Made by a program: the position numbers and the translations under genes. Shown one piece after another: positions 42,101 through 50,116 of a stretch of 64,000 nt of DNA. Under the pieces are notes generated by a model. The model had not been told where the DNA came from. It was given only the letters and a program-made list of their open reading frames with translations, and did no database searches. Origin of the DNA: Actinomyces qiguomingii (GTDB lineage Bacteria; Actinomycetota; Actinomycetes; Actinomycetales; Actinomycetaceae); the NCBI RefSeq assembly GCF_004102025.1, contig NZ_CP025228.1, positions 2,728,001 to 2,792,000 of the forward strand, in the 5' to 3' direction. The first letter of the stretch is position 1, and each line of letters begins with the position of its first letter.

Positions 42101-42942
42101 TAAAGAAACTCGGCGTCGCGAGCAAGCGCCGGTTTCTTCTCAACCTCAGCGCGCAGCGCACGCGCTGCCGCATCCCATCGACGCTCGGAGACAAATACCG
42201 AGCCGAGGCCGTACTTCTTGTTTTCCGGCTTAACGTACTTAACAGCACTCTGATACGTTGCGTCTGCATCGGCAAGTCGACCTATTTTCTCGTAGCACGA
42301 GCCGAGCAGAAATCTTGCGCGATATCCGGCGACATTATCATCAACTAGCCCTTGGAGAATTTCCGCCGCGCGCACCCAATTCGACAGTGATGACTCTAGT
42401 TCAGCCAGCTTCCACCTGTACTTTTGCGACTTCGGGAAGAGTCGCACAGCGACATATAGGCACTTGCGCAGATCAGCAAGGTTTCCCCCACGATGAGCTA
42501 GATTTTCATAGAGGTATTGAATAGCTTTTTCGCTAAACTCGGGAACCTCGGCGACCTCCCACATGTCCGCGCGGCCGCTATCATCATCTCGAATCGCGAA
42601 ACGACACTGACCGCGTCGATATACCGCTTGCTCCTTCGTCTCTCCTCCTGCAGCGATCGACCTAGTGTAAGCCGCTATCGCGTCTTCATAGCGCTTCATG
42701 CGATGCATGAGAAAACCAAGTCGGTTCCATGCGGCTCCAGATTCAGGCGCTGCGTCTGTCCATTCCTCGGCGACGCTTATCGCTTCCTCATATCGCTCTT
42801 GTTCCACCAAGATGCGAATCGCGCGTGCGTAACTCTTGTTCGGAGTGCCCTTCCCGGCAGCGCGATGCGTGCTCACAGCTTGGGCCGTCATCCCGAGCCG
42901 TTCTTCGACAATCCCGATCTTATTGAGAATCTCGCTCTTCAT
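39121..42942 (-). CDS. Trimodular protein: TPR repeats, CDP-glycerol glycerophosphotransferase, GT4 glycosyltransferase
   Basis: 1273 residues. Residues about 20-330 are TPR-like helix pairs (YEEAISVAEEWTDAAPESGAAWNRLG, IGRLADADATYQSA). Residues about 500-860 are a Glyphos_transf domain: TWHGTP (608-613), AYVPTWRG (701-708), VTDYSSVYFDY (776-786). The C-terminal part (about 880-1273) is a GT4 enzyme with AVGRLSPEKGYDRLIRGF and SRWEGQGIALLEGM. It should transfer glycerol phosphate, perhaps repeatedly, and add a sugar: a one-protein repeat-unit synthase. GC is about 42-52% against about 70% in neighbours, indicating transfer from another source. It ends the leftward operon. Confidence 0.85.
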   Translation of the reverse strand: MKSEILNKIGIVEERLGMTAQAVSTHRAAGKGTPNKSYARAIRILVEQERYEEAISVAEEWTDAAPESGAAWNRLGFLMHRMKRYEDAIAAYTRSIAAGGETKEQAVYRRGQCRFAIRDDDSGRADMWEVAEVPEFSEKAIQYLYENLAHRGGNLADLRKCLYVAVRLFPKSQKYRWKLAELESSLSNWVRAAEILQGLVDDNVAGYRARFLLGSCYEKIGRLADADATYQSAVKYVKPENKKYGLGSVFVSERRWDAAARALRAEVEKKPALARDAEFLYQLGIALENCFLWSEASRAYAMSVQIAPKRQYTTFRLAACLERRQDFRAAYDTYLAAATVGRRDNSHGMFHAARMALMQNNREAAVACFLACAERKKWPEVDLDNKSSSTYRPAIPDDMIRGASSSCRPSALVAEERRSVIRELLSRGDFEQALTVAEYQFAAGENLDPEDAWILGWLLLKSRADVDRAILVFSRMHPSVTPYVDAARYSNDTFKRFLQGYVEDMQTLPIDDKTILYEVGHGSSISCNPRAIFHAALSSERTRNFTHVWVVNDDTNLPADVLGLRNVVLVRRETPLYFRYLATAKYLVNNTSFGSYFIRRDGQKYLNTWHGTPLKAMGKAISNEFLGYGNIARNMLQCTELAVGNQWTADVLLKEDDVERIFPGRIVLDGTPRIDNIFKDEGAQADVSAVITDGTQRPLLAYVPTWRGQINAGGEIEFDPIVEIEALEAFERAGYQVVYSAHRFVRELAKGTALERFMVPLDVDLYDLLAVADVLVTDYSSVYFDYLVRDRPIVFYCYDLESYTSERGMYDVPMPGPVHTTLEDTVGSLARILEGEDDWQDARRSASLAFVNREDGHASERLLETLLAPSTQIPERRRGRTMVLRASCIPNGITASLRSLCAAFIEENGPGSATVLVDRSSLTTESSRADQLRIFPDGVSVLPRSGGLTLTPVEQYVNQLEFDGWVRLVEEQVSVVRGAYAREFRRMFGGARFDASIDFDGYSRFWARIMAGAPEGTRTGIFLHSEMDAERREKHVELSRVTRLYDDFDVAVSVSESAERANCEAFPALRVGSRSISVNNLVDAHRIDGLAREALPEKLVDFLTGHDGYVVAVGRLSPEKGYDRLIRGFARVECRNNLGLVIVGDGPSRAVVENEIHGAGLNGDVLMLGFLENPYPVIARSAGLCLFSRWEGQGIALLEGMYLRVPVAATDIPGPRSIIEAFGGLLVPSTDAGVAEGVRALVSREVEPSAIDVHAYNGEAFRKFREAFFPGVS

Positions 42943-42963
42943 TATTGATGATACTCGGAGTAA

Positions 42964-43359
42964 TCAGCTGCGTTGCTGCATGTCGTTCTTGATCTGGGTT
43001 GTGGAGATCTCCGGCGTGCGTGGGAGATAGACCACTTCGCATAGGCCTGCAAGCTGCTCGTCGAACTTGCCCTTCCAGTCATCCCCCATGACGAACACGT
43101 CGATGTCGTACTTCCTCACGTCGTCGACTTTCTGCTCCCAAGTGTATTCGGGAACAACTAGATCCACATAGCGAATCGCCTCAAGCATTCGGCGACGCTC
43201 GTTGTATGAGAAATAGGCTTTCTTACCTTTCCCGGCGTTGAACTCATCCGAGGACAGCACCACCACCAGGTAGTCGCCGAGCGCCTTCGCGCGACGGAGC
43301 AACTCGATATGTCCGTAGTGCAGCAGGTCGTAAGTGCCATAGGTTATAACGCGCTTCAT
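42964..43359 (-). CDS. tagD: Glycerol-3-phosphate cytidylyltransferase
   Basis: 131 residues from ATG 43359 (GAGGATCC before it); longer frames upstream lack a site. The family motifs are HYGH (14-17) and RTPEISTT (114-121), with YFSYNERRRMLEAIRYVD between. It makes CDP-glycerol from glycerol 3-phosphate and CTP, the donor used by the glycerophosphotransferases encoded next to it. It is 21 bp upstream of the trimodular gene in the same direction and shares its lower GC (about 55%). Confidence 0.95.
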   Translation of the reverse strand: MKRVITYGTYDLLHYGHIELLRRAKALGDYLVVVLSSDEFNAGKGKKAYFSYNERRRMLEAIRYVDLVVPEYTWEQKVDDVRKYDIDVFVMGDDWKGKFDEQLAGLCEVVYLPRTPEISTTQIKNDMQQRS

Positions 43360-43493
43360 GGATCCTCGGTATGGGTGTTGGAGAGTCGCGCTCCGGTCGG
43401 GCGCACGCCAGAATGCTGCAGGCACGGAAACGCGAATGAAGCGATTCTAGCCGCGTCTTTCCTGGCTCTCCTGCCTCAGGTACGCCGAGAGGA

Positions 43494-44699
43494 TCACAAA
43501 ACAGCACCAGTCGCGGCCCCATTATAAACATATGGCTGCCGAGCCTGCTCCGTCAGTCGTGCGCACCGCGCGGGTTCATAGGCTCGTTCAGCGGCTTCGT
43601 CGTACACCACGTAGCCGCACTCCCGCCCCCAGTACTTCGCCGGCGTGGGAGAGCCGGTCAGGGGAGCTCGACTGTAAAGGCTCGTTACCCGGCCCGCTCC
43701 GATGACGGCAACCGCTTCCCTACCTTTCCACAGCAGCATGCGCGCACGCGCGTCCGCACTCAGATGGGGCCACGGTGCGCGCTGGATCAACTCGGCATCG
43801 ATCCGCTTAGCCAGGCACCGCATCAGCAGCTCGTGCCGCTCAGCGACGCCCGGCATGCCGGGGACTTCCCCCCGGTCAACGACGCCGAAGTACCAGCCCA
43901 GGTCATACAGGACGGTCTGCTGCGCCCATGGAGCACCTCCGGTCAGCTCCAGGTAAGGCAGGTAGCGCTCGGTGAACTGTTGAAGGTACCGTCCGGGCCG
44001 CCCCCAAGCAGTCTGTACCGCCGAGTCTCCGGCTGTGCGCTTGTTGTAGTAGTAGACGGCCTTAGGAACCACCACACAGCGCGAGTTCAGCACACGCACC
44101 ATACCGATGAACATGCCGTCCTCGAAGGTTGGCGCGTCCCGATCCTCTGGAAACCTGCACCGCCGAGCTAGGTCACCTCGGATCAACACTTCGTGGGTAG
44201 ACAGCTGTACGACGTCCGGGGACAACTTCGCATCAGTGCCCTTGACCCCCCGCCGAAACCTGAAGTCCAACGGATGCGGGTAGGAAACGCCGCGTTGACG
44301 GACAAGGGTACGTCCAATCAGCATACCCACGTCAGCATCCCGCGCAGCCATCAAAGTTGAGATGAAGGCGGGTACGAGTTCGTCGTCGGGGTCGGGGAAG
44401 CCTATCCACTCTCCTGCGGCCCGCGCCAGACCGAGATTCCTGGCCCGCCCCTGACCGCCGTTGTCGGTCTCGATGACCTGGGTACGCAGGTCTGTTCGAT
44501 CAGCCCAGTCCCTGCAGATTGAGGGGCTCTGGTCCACCACGCCGTCCAGAACAAGCACAACTTCCAAGCGGTCATGGGGGTAATCCTGTGCCTCCAACGA
44601 GGCAAGGAAGTCCGGCAGGTACTCGGCCACCCCATACACCGCGACCACCAGTGACACGGTTGGGCAACTATCAATCCGGAGGCGACGAATCAACGCCAT
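43494..44699 (-). CDS. Glycosyltransferase family 2
   Basis: 401 residues from ATG 44699 (GGAGAGG six bases before), sharing one base with the stop of the preceding gene. GT-A fold: VSLVVAVYGVAEYLPDFLASLEAQ, NGGQGRARNLGLARAAGEWIGFPDPDDEL with the D-x-D, and a C-terminal domain with FEDGMFIGMVRVLNSRCVVV. A polymer glycosyltransferase of the leftward operon; donor unknown. Confidence 0.88.
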   Translation of the reverse strand: MALIRRLRIDSCPTVSLVVAVYGVAEYLPDFLASLEAQDYPHDRLEVVLVLDGVVDQSPSICRDWADRTDLRTQVIETDNGGQGRARNLGLARAAGEWIGFPDPDDELVPAFISTLMAARDADVGMLIGRTLVRQRGVSYPHPLDFRFRRGVKGTDAKLSPDVVQLSTHEVLIRGDLARRCRFPEDRDAPTFEDGMFIGMVRVLNSRCVVVPKAVYYYNKRTAGDSAVQTAWGRPGRYLQQFTERYLPYLELTGGAPWAQQTVLYDLGWYFGVVDRGEVPGMPGVAERHELLMRCLAKRIDAELIQRAPWPHLSADARARMLLWKGREAVAVIGAGRVTSLYSRAPLTGSPTPAKYWGRECGYVVYDEAAERAYEPARCARLTEQARQPYVYNGAATGAVL

Positions 44700-47077
44700 T
44701 AGATCCTCTCCTTCAGCAGTTGGGACAGGATCCGTTCGCGCGCCGCCGCATCCGGGATGATCAGCTCCGATGCTGGTTGAAGTCTTCCGTCGCGCGCGTC
44801 CAGCGCGGCGGCAAGCGCCTGCCCGATACTCTCGGCCGAGACCGCTCCGGCCGCCACATGCATGCGGCGGTAGGCGTCGGCATCGGCGGTGCCGTCCGGA
44901 CTCCAAACGATCGCCACGGCTCCGAGCAGCATCGCATCATCCAGGATCGAGGAGCGGTCCGAGATCACGGCCCAGGCCCGGGACAACTGCTCGGGCACGT
45001 CCGTGCCCGTGGTGGTGGGCACGGCCAGGCTCCTGAACCATTCAGGCGTAGTCAGGGCAAGCTTGGGGTGCACGAACAACACAACATCTAACCCGGACTC
45101 TCTCACGGCCTCGGCAAGTTGGAGCCAGCGCGCGTAGAAGCCGGCGAGCAGGTCGGTGCGTCCTGGGTCATTGTCCAGTGTCCTCGAAAGCCACGGACTC
45201 CAGGTAGGTGCCAGCACCACCCGATCGCGCTTGCGCCCAAGAAGAGCGTGCATGGCGTCATGGCGTGGGAAACCGGTCAGCCACACCTCCCGGTCGGTGA
45301 GCAAGTAGGGGCTGTGGTCGGCGGTGATCGCGGTGTACTCGGCCTGGTGGGCGGTGATAAGCACGTCAATACGGCGGGTGTTGAACCACCTCCACATGTG
45401 ACGCATGGTCACGCCGTGTTGTAGGAACACCACCCGTTGGTCCCTGCGCGTTCCCGATCCCATCAGGCGTGCGGCTATGACGGGGTCGCCGACGTCAGCT
45501 AGCAGCAGCGTGTCAGCCTGCGCCCAGGCCGTCTCAAATGCAGCCGTTCCCGGACAGACCAGCTCAAAACCGTCCGCTTCCAGCCGGTCCCAGTCAGCGC
45601 AGCGGCGATCGATGACGAACACATGACGGATACCCGACGCGTGCTCGCGCACGTAGCGGTACAGGGGCTCGGCGTTGTCCCCGGCCGAGTCGTGGCGGTC
45701 CATGTACAGCCAGGTGCGGGGAGCGTCCGACGGCGTCACCGCCGGCGCGTCCACCCGTGGCATTCCCCCATCCGCCCGAGTGCGCTCCGGTACCGTGCCG
45801 CTGCGGCGGCCGGTCAGCCGGGCCATGCGACGTCGCAGCGCCCGTAGCCTCCGCGTTAGGGCTCGCCGCGCCCTTACTGCCGAGGCCGGCGAGGGCGCGG
45901 GCGGGCGCCGTATACCCCGGTATGGCGCGGGGGTGACCTCGCGGTCGTCGATTACGGCGGTCAAGGTCCCCTTGGGAAGCCAGACGAGCCGCTCGTAGAC
46001 GAGTACGTGATCAAAGTAGGTGTGGTCGACGATCTTCGCGCTCGTCGGCTCAACCGGCTCGCCGTCGACGTACCACTGCTCTCTAGGCAGGGAGCCGGTG
46101 AAGAAGTATGACACCTGGCGGTCGGCCCGGAAAGGGCGCTCCGATGGCAGGACGGGCTCGGGCAGGCGGGCACCGGTGGCGGCAAGCAGTGCCGCCAGCC
46201 GGTTGAGAGCAACCGGCGTGGCGCAGTACGCCTCCGCCTGGGTCGCGGGCACACGTGCAAGCACGCCGACCAGCAGCTCGGCCACGCGTGCGCGTTCGAC
46301 CTGGCTCATAGTGTGCGCGGCGAAGCGCAGGCCCCGGTCGGCGTCGGTAACCTCGATCAGGCGTGCCAGTACCAGCTGATGCACCCAGGCTGGGAGCCCG
46401 CCCTGCTCCTCCGCCGCGGCATACCAGGCGGGAACGTCCCGCTCCAGTACCTGGACGTACTCGGGCAGCGTGGACAGCGGCGGCGGCTCCTCCGGCCGGG
46501 GACGCTCTATGATCCCCGGCCCATCGTGCAGGCATACCCGCTGGCCAGTGTTTGCAAGCAGGCGGATCAACAGCGTGGCGCCATCGGCGTCGGCCTCGTC
46601 CCAGGGCGGGAGGCCGCCCGCGGGCACATCCATGATGGCGCCCCCCAGCCGCTGAGTGAACAGGTGAGGCTCTTCCAGCAGGTTGGAGTCGCGGGCCCCG
46701 TGGGTAAAGCGAGCCCGCAGCGGGTGGGTGTCGGAGACATGGCCGTCAACCATTCGCTTGAGCGGCACCATGACCACATTGGCACGGCCGCCTACCGGCA
46801 GTTCCTCGATCAGCCCGGGCTCGGGCACGTCCCCGGCCCGCAGCACCAGCACCCTGATGCCGCGCAGGCCGGCAAGAACCAGGCGCGCTGCAGCCAGTGG
46901 TGTCTCCCCAACCACTGGCTCCAGGCCATGATCCGCGAGCGCCGCAGCCTCCGCCGGGGTGGGACCGCCGGAGCCCACGCATACCACGACGTCGCTGATC
47001 CGCTCATCCGCAAGGCCGATGAGTGTGGTCTCCAGGTCCCCGCCGCCGTCGACAATGACCACCACGCGCAGACTCAT
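44699..47077 (-). CDS. Large CDP-glycerol glycerophosphotransferase-like protein
   Basis: 792 residues from ATG 47077; no good ribosome site precedes it, whereas an in-frame TTG at 47131 has AGGAG five bases before, so an 18-residue longer form is possible. Residues 1-300 are a GT-A-like region without a complete D-x-D. The C-terminal half is a divergent Glyphos_transf domain: VVFLQHGVTMRHMWRWF (in place of WHGTP, about 551), VLAPTWSPWL, FVHPKL, and WAVISDRSSILDDAML (in place of TDYSS). Substitutions at these positions may mean another polyol-phosphate substrate. High GC, native to the neighbourhood. Confidence 0.75.
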   Translation of the reverse strand: MSLRVVVIVDGGGDLETTLIGLADERISDVVVCVGSGGPTPAEAAALADHGLEPVVGETPLAAARLVLAGLRGIRVLVLRAGDVPEPGLIEELPVGGRANVVMVPLKRMVDGHVSDTHPLRARFTHGARDSNLLEEPHLFTQRLGGAIMDVPAGGLPPWDEADADGATLLIRLLANTGQRVCLHDGPGIIERPRPEEPPPLSTLPEYVQVLERDVPAWYAAAEEQGGLPAWVHQLVLARLIEVTDADRGLRFAAHTMSQVERARVAELLVGVLARVPATQAEAYCATPVALNRLAALLAATGARLPEPVLPSERPFRADRQVSYFFTGSLPREQWYVDGEPVEPTSAKIVDHTYFDHVLVYERLVWLPKGTLTAVIDDREVTPAPYRGIRRPPAPSPASAVRARRALTRRLRALRRRMARLTGRRSGTVPERTRADGGMPRVDAPAVTPSDAPRTWLYMDRHDSAGDNAEPLYRYVREHASGIRHVFVIDRRCADWDRLEADGFELVCPGTAAFETAWAQADTLLLADVGDPVIAARLMGSGTRRDQRVVFLQHGVTMRHMWRWFNTRRIDVLITAHQAEYTAITADHSPYLLTDREVWLTGFPRHDAMHALLGRKRDRVVLAPTWSPWLSRTLDNDPGRTDLLAGFYARWLQLAEAVRESGLDVVLFVHPKLALTTPEWFRSLAVPTTTGTDVPEQLSRAWAVISDRSSILDDAMLLGAVAIVWSPDGTADADAYRRMHVAAGAVSAESIGQALAAALDARDGRLQPASELIIPDAAARERILSQLLKERI

Positions 47078-47189
47078 AGCACCGTGGAGGATCCCCTCCC
47101 GGTCACGAAAGACAATGCCGTTCCTCAACAAAGGTGCTCCTGATGAATAACCCTCCCGGTGTCGAAGGCATACACCTTCGCCGCATCGC

Positions 47190-48129
47190 TCACGAGATGT
47201 CCTCCCAGATCGCGGTTCGTTCCCTCGTAGGCGGTACCGGGAGATCCTCCACGTCAACCAGGCCCCACAGAAGGTCGGCCGCACGCTCCCTGCTGATCTC
47301 CTCCTCGCGCACGAGCTCGAGCACCGCGCGTTGGAAAGCACGCGGCTGCGTCGTCCCGGCCAACTCCTCGGTGGGATGAAGGTCGAACTCGATCATGTCT
47401 GCCTGGGTGGTCCGAACGGCCCGGATATCCCCCGCCTCAGATGCAGAGACGACGCCCAGGTCGCCCAGGCGACGTGCGAGAGTTGACATGTCCACCCGAT
47501 ACTCGCTGCCGATGATGACCGCCGCCGTACGCATCCCAGACCGCTCTGCGATCTCATTCCATCGCTCCGTTGTAGCCTCGCGCGGAAGCAGGAAGGCCCG
47601 CGCGAAAGCATCCAGTCCAGCCGGCGCCGAGGGGCTGCGTAAAGACAAGGAGGCCGATTGCGGCCAGGTGGTCCTGGATCGCACGAGCTGGCTCGTCCTG
47701 GCCATAGTTGAGCAGTCCCCGAGCCCTCGCCGCCATCGCCTCGGCCTTCTCCTCGGAATCGGGCCGCTCCCATGCCTCCGTCGGGGCAGCCGCTGTGAGG
47801 GGACGTAGCGAGTGGATCAGCCGAACCTCGTCAGCGAGGTCTGCGAGGAGTGCGTCAATCTGCGAGTCCACGGTGTCAAGCCCCTGGGAGGAGCGATGGG
47901 CTACCACCGCGGCAACCGGTTCCTCGAAAAAGGCGGCCATGCGTACGCGGAGCGCGCGGGCAATGTCGGAGAGCTCAAGCGCGGAGACCTTGCGCGTGCC
48001 CGCCTCGATCTTGTTGACCGCCGTCCGCTCAAGTCCCACCTGCTCGCCCAGATGCTGCTGGCTCAAGCCGGCACGCGTACGCGCCTCACGGATACGGAGG
48101 CCAAGGGACTGCGGCGTGACCTCTACCAT
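47190..48129 (-). pseudogene. XRE-HTH / ImmA-IrrE-type regulator with internal deletion and frameshift
   Basis: From ATG 48129 the minus strand encodes an XRE HTH (LGLRIREARTRAGLSQQHLGEQVGLERTAVNKIEAGTRKVSALEL) followed by a linker and GLLVFTQPLGAG, then a stop in a changed frame at 47554. A second frame (47190-47620) continues LDAFARAFLLPREATTERW ... VIIGSEYRVDMSTLARRL ... AAIWEDIS-type end. Intact relatives join these parts through a metallopeptidase segment with HExxH, absent here. Fusion lies at about 47615. So the regulator is inactive, while its HTH part may still be made. It sits inside the leftward glycosyltransferase operon. Confidence 0.75.
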
Positions 48130-48187
48130 GTGTGCGATTCTGGCACGTACGTTCCTCACGTGACAATCCCCGAAACCGCAGTGGGCG

Positions 48188-50116
48188 CTAGTCACTCTCC
48201 ACCCCGATCAACGCATCCCAGCCGGGAATCTCCGCGTCACCTGGCGCGCCCCAGTGGGAGATCCGGCCGGTGGCCAGCACCTCCGCGGAGGAGATGCCCC
48301 AGGTGTGGCCGGGTCCGGCGCCGCGGCGCTGCACGAAGCCGAAGCGCGAGGCGGAGTACATCCGGGCGCCGGCGGTGGACGCCCGCTTGAGGAAGCCGGT
48401 GTCCTCCCCGATGGTGGTGTCCGGGAAGCCCACCTGGCGCGCCAGCTGGGTGGTGGCCACCAGCGTGGGCCCGGACAGGAAGGCCGTGTAGCGGTGCTCC
48501 CACTCGGGGAAGCGCAGGACGACGGCGTTCTCACCCTCCAGGTGGACGAAGTGGGCGTGCTTGCCCACCACCTCGGCGCGGGCGTAGTCGGCGGCGGCCA
48601 GGGACTCGAACAGGTAGTAGTCGCCGTACAGGTCGTCATCATCCAGTTTGGCGATGAAGTCGGTCTCCGCCCGCTCCAGCATGCGGTTGTAGTTGGCCCC
48701 CAGCGAGTCGGTGGCCTCGCCCACAACCCAGTCCACCTCCAGGCCCAGCTCGCGGGCGCGGGCGCGGGCAGCGTCCGGTGCCTCAAAGCCGTGGGTGAGG
48801 ATGATGGGCCGCAGCTCGACGTGCTGCTGGCGGGCGAGGGTGTCCAGTACGCCGTCCAGACGCTCGGGACGAATCGTTGATACGAGCGGGGCGATGGTGG
48901 GGCGGCGGTAGGCCCGCTCCCCCAGGCCGACCGCCTCCAGCACCTGGTCCACGCGGGCGGTGTAGGTGTGCCGCAGCCAGATCTCCCGCTGCGCCAGGTA
49001 GGTCATGCGGTCGCGCAGTTCGGGATTGCTCACCAGGGCCCGCTCCGCCCAGTAGGCCTCCTCGCGGTCGCCGACGACGGCGAGCGTCCCGGCGGGCAGG
49101 AAACGCCCGGTAGCGGGCGAGGGCATGGTCACCACCGGGGTGCCGCAGGCGGTGATCTCAAAGATCCGGCGAGCGAACATGGATGGGCTGGAGACCACCG
49201 AGTTGACGTTCAGGAACACCTTGTAGCCGCGGTAGGCGGACAGCATCTCCGGGTAACTCAGCGAGCCGCGCACATAGGCGTCGTAGGGGGCGGGGAACTG
49301 GTAGTTCGCGTCAGCGCCAAGGTAGCGGGAGAAGATGTCCAGGCCCCGGCTCAGCTTCGGGGCGGCGTCCACGGCGGCGCCCAGCAGCGTCTCCATCTGC
49401 TTACGCCGCTCGGGATACTTGTGGGCGAAGTACATGCCGGCGAAGGCGATATCCCGCAGCGGGACGGGGCGGCCGTCGTCGTCGCACAGGCGCACCGGGT
49501 TGTGGATGGTGGGTTGGGCGGCGAAGGGCAGCACGCCGATGCGGTCATGGCCCAGCTCGGTGCGGTAGCGGTCCAGGAGAGTCTCATCCGTGGTGAACAC
49601 CCAGTCGAACAGGCGGGCGGTTGCAATCGCCTCGTCGTAGTGGGCGGGGTCCTCCTTGTTCCAAAACACCGTGGGAATGCCGGCGTCGCGGGCGTGCGCA
49701 ACCAGTTCCCGCAGGTGGGTGGAGGGCCCGTTCCTGCCGATCACCTGGTAGCGCCAGGCATCCCCGTTGCCGTGCCACGCGGATTCCACGAACAGCAGGT
49801 CAATCGGCTCAGCGGCGATCTGCTCGCGCCACTCGGCTGGGGTCAGCACTACGGGCCGCCACTCGTACTGGAGTGCGAGGGCGGTGAACTCGTCCGCAAT
49901 CACGCCGACGGTCAGGTCGTGGCGGGGCGGGGCGGCGTCGGGTGCGGGAACCTCCCAGGCAGGGAAGGCGACCTGCCCCTTGCGCACGCGACGGCGCCCG
50001 GACGGCCGGGCCCAGGCGCTTGCCCGCCGCCTACGCCGGAACTCCCTGACCCCGGCGACTCCGCCGTGGCGGGCATGCCACAGGGTCTTGCGGGCCATGC
50101 GGAACAGGTCACTCAT
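48188..50116 (-). CDS. Two-domain glycosyltransferase (CgeB-like GT-B plus C-terminal GT2)
   Basis: 642 residues from ATG 50116 (GAGGAG five bases before). Residues about 60-370 match CgeB/DUF3880-like GT-B enzymes: LLFVESAWHGNGDAWR, IPTVFWNKEDPAHYDEAI, DIAFAGMYFAHKYPERR, and FEITACGTPVVTMPSPATGRFLP. Residues about 390-640 are a GT2 domain with VSTIRPERLDGVLDTLARQ, AKLDDDDLYGDYYL (D-x-D) and GEDTGFLKRA. It overlaps the glycerophosphotransferase gene upstream by 8 bp. Likely adds two sugars or one sugar with a binding domain. Confidence 0.8.
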   Translation of the reverse strand: MSDLFRMARKTLWHARHGGVAGVREFRRRRRASAWARPSGRRRVRKGQVAFPAWEVPAPDAAPPRHDLTVGVIADEFTALALQYEWRPVVLTPAEWREQIAAEPIDLLFVESAWHGNGDAWRYQVIGRNGPSTHLRELVAHARDAGIPTVFWNKEDPAHYDEAIATARLFDWVFTTDETLLDRYRTELGHDRIGVLPFAAQPTIHNPVRLCDDDGRPVPLRDIAFAGMYFAHKYPERRKQMETLLGAAVDAAPKLSRGLDIFSRYLGADANYQFPAPYDAYVRGSLSYPEMLSAYRGYKVFLNVNSVVSSPSMFARRIFEITACGTPVVTMPSPATGRFLPAGTLAVVGDREEAYWAERALVSNPELRDRMTYLAQREIWLRHTYTARVDQVLEAVGLGERAYRRPTIAPLVSTIRPERLDGVLDTLARQQHVELRPIILTHGFEAPDAARARARELGLEVDWVVGEATDSLGANYNRMLERAETDFIAKLDDDDLYGDYYLFESLAAADYARAEVVGKHAHFVHLEGENAVVLRFPEWEHRYTAFLSGPTLVATTQLARQVGFPDTTIGEDTGFLKRASTAGARMYSASRFGFVQRRGAGPGHTWGISSAEVLATGRISHWGAPGDAEIPGWDALIGVESD

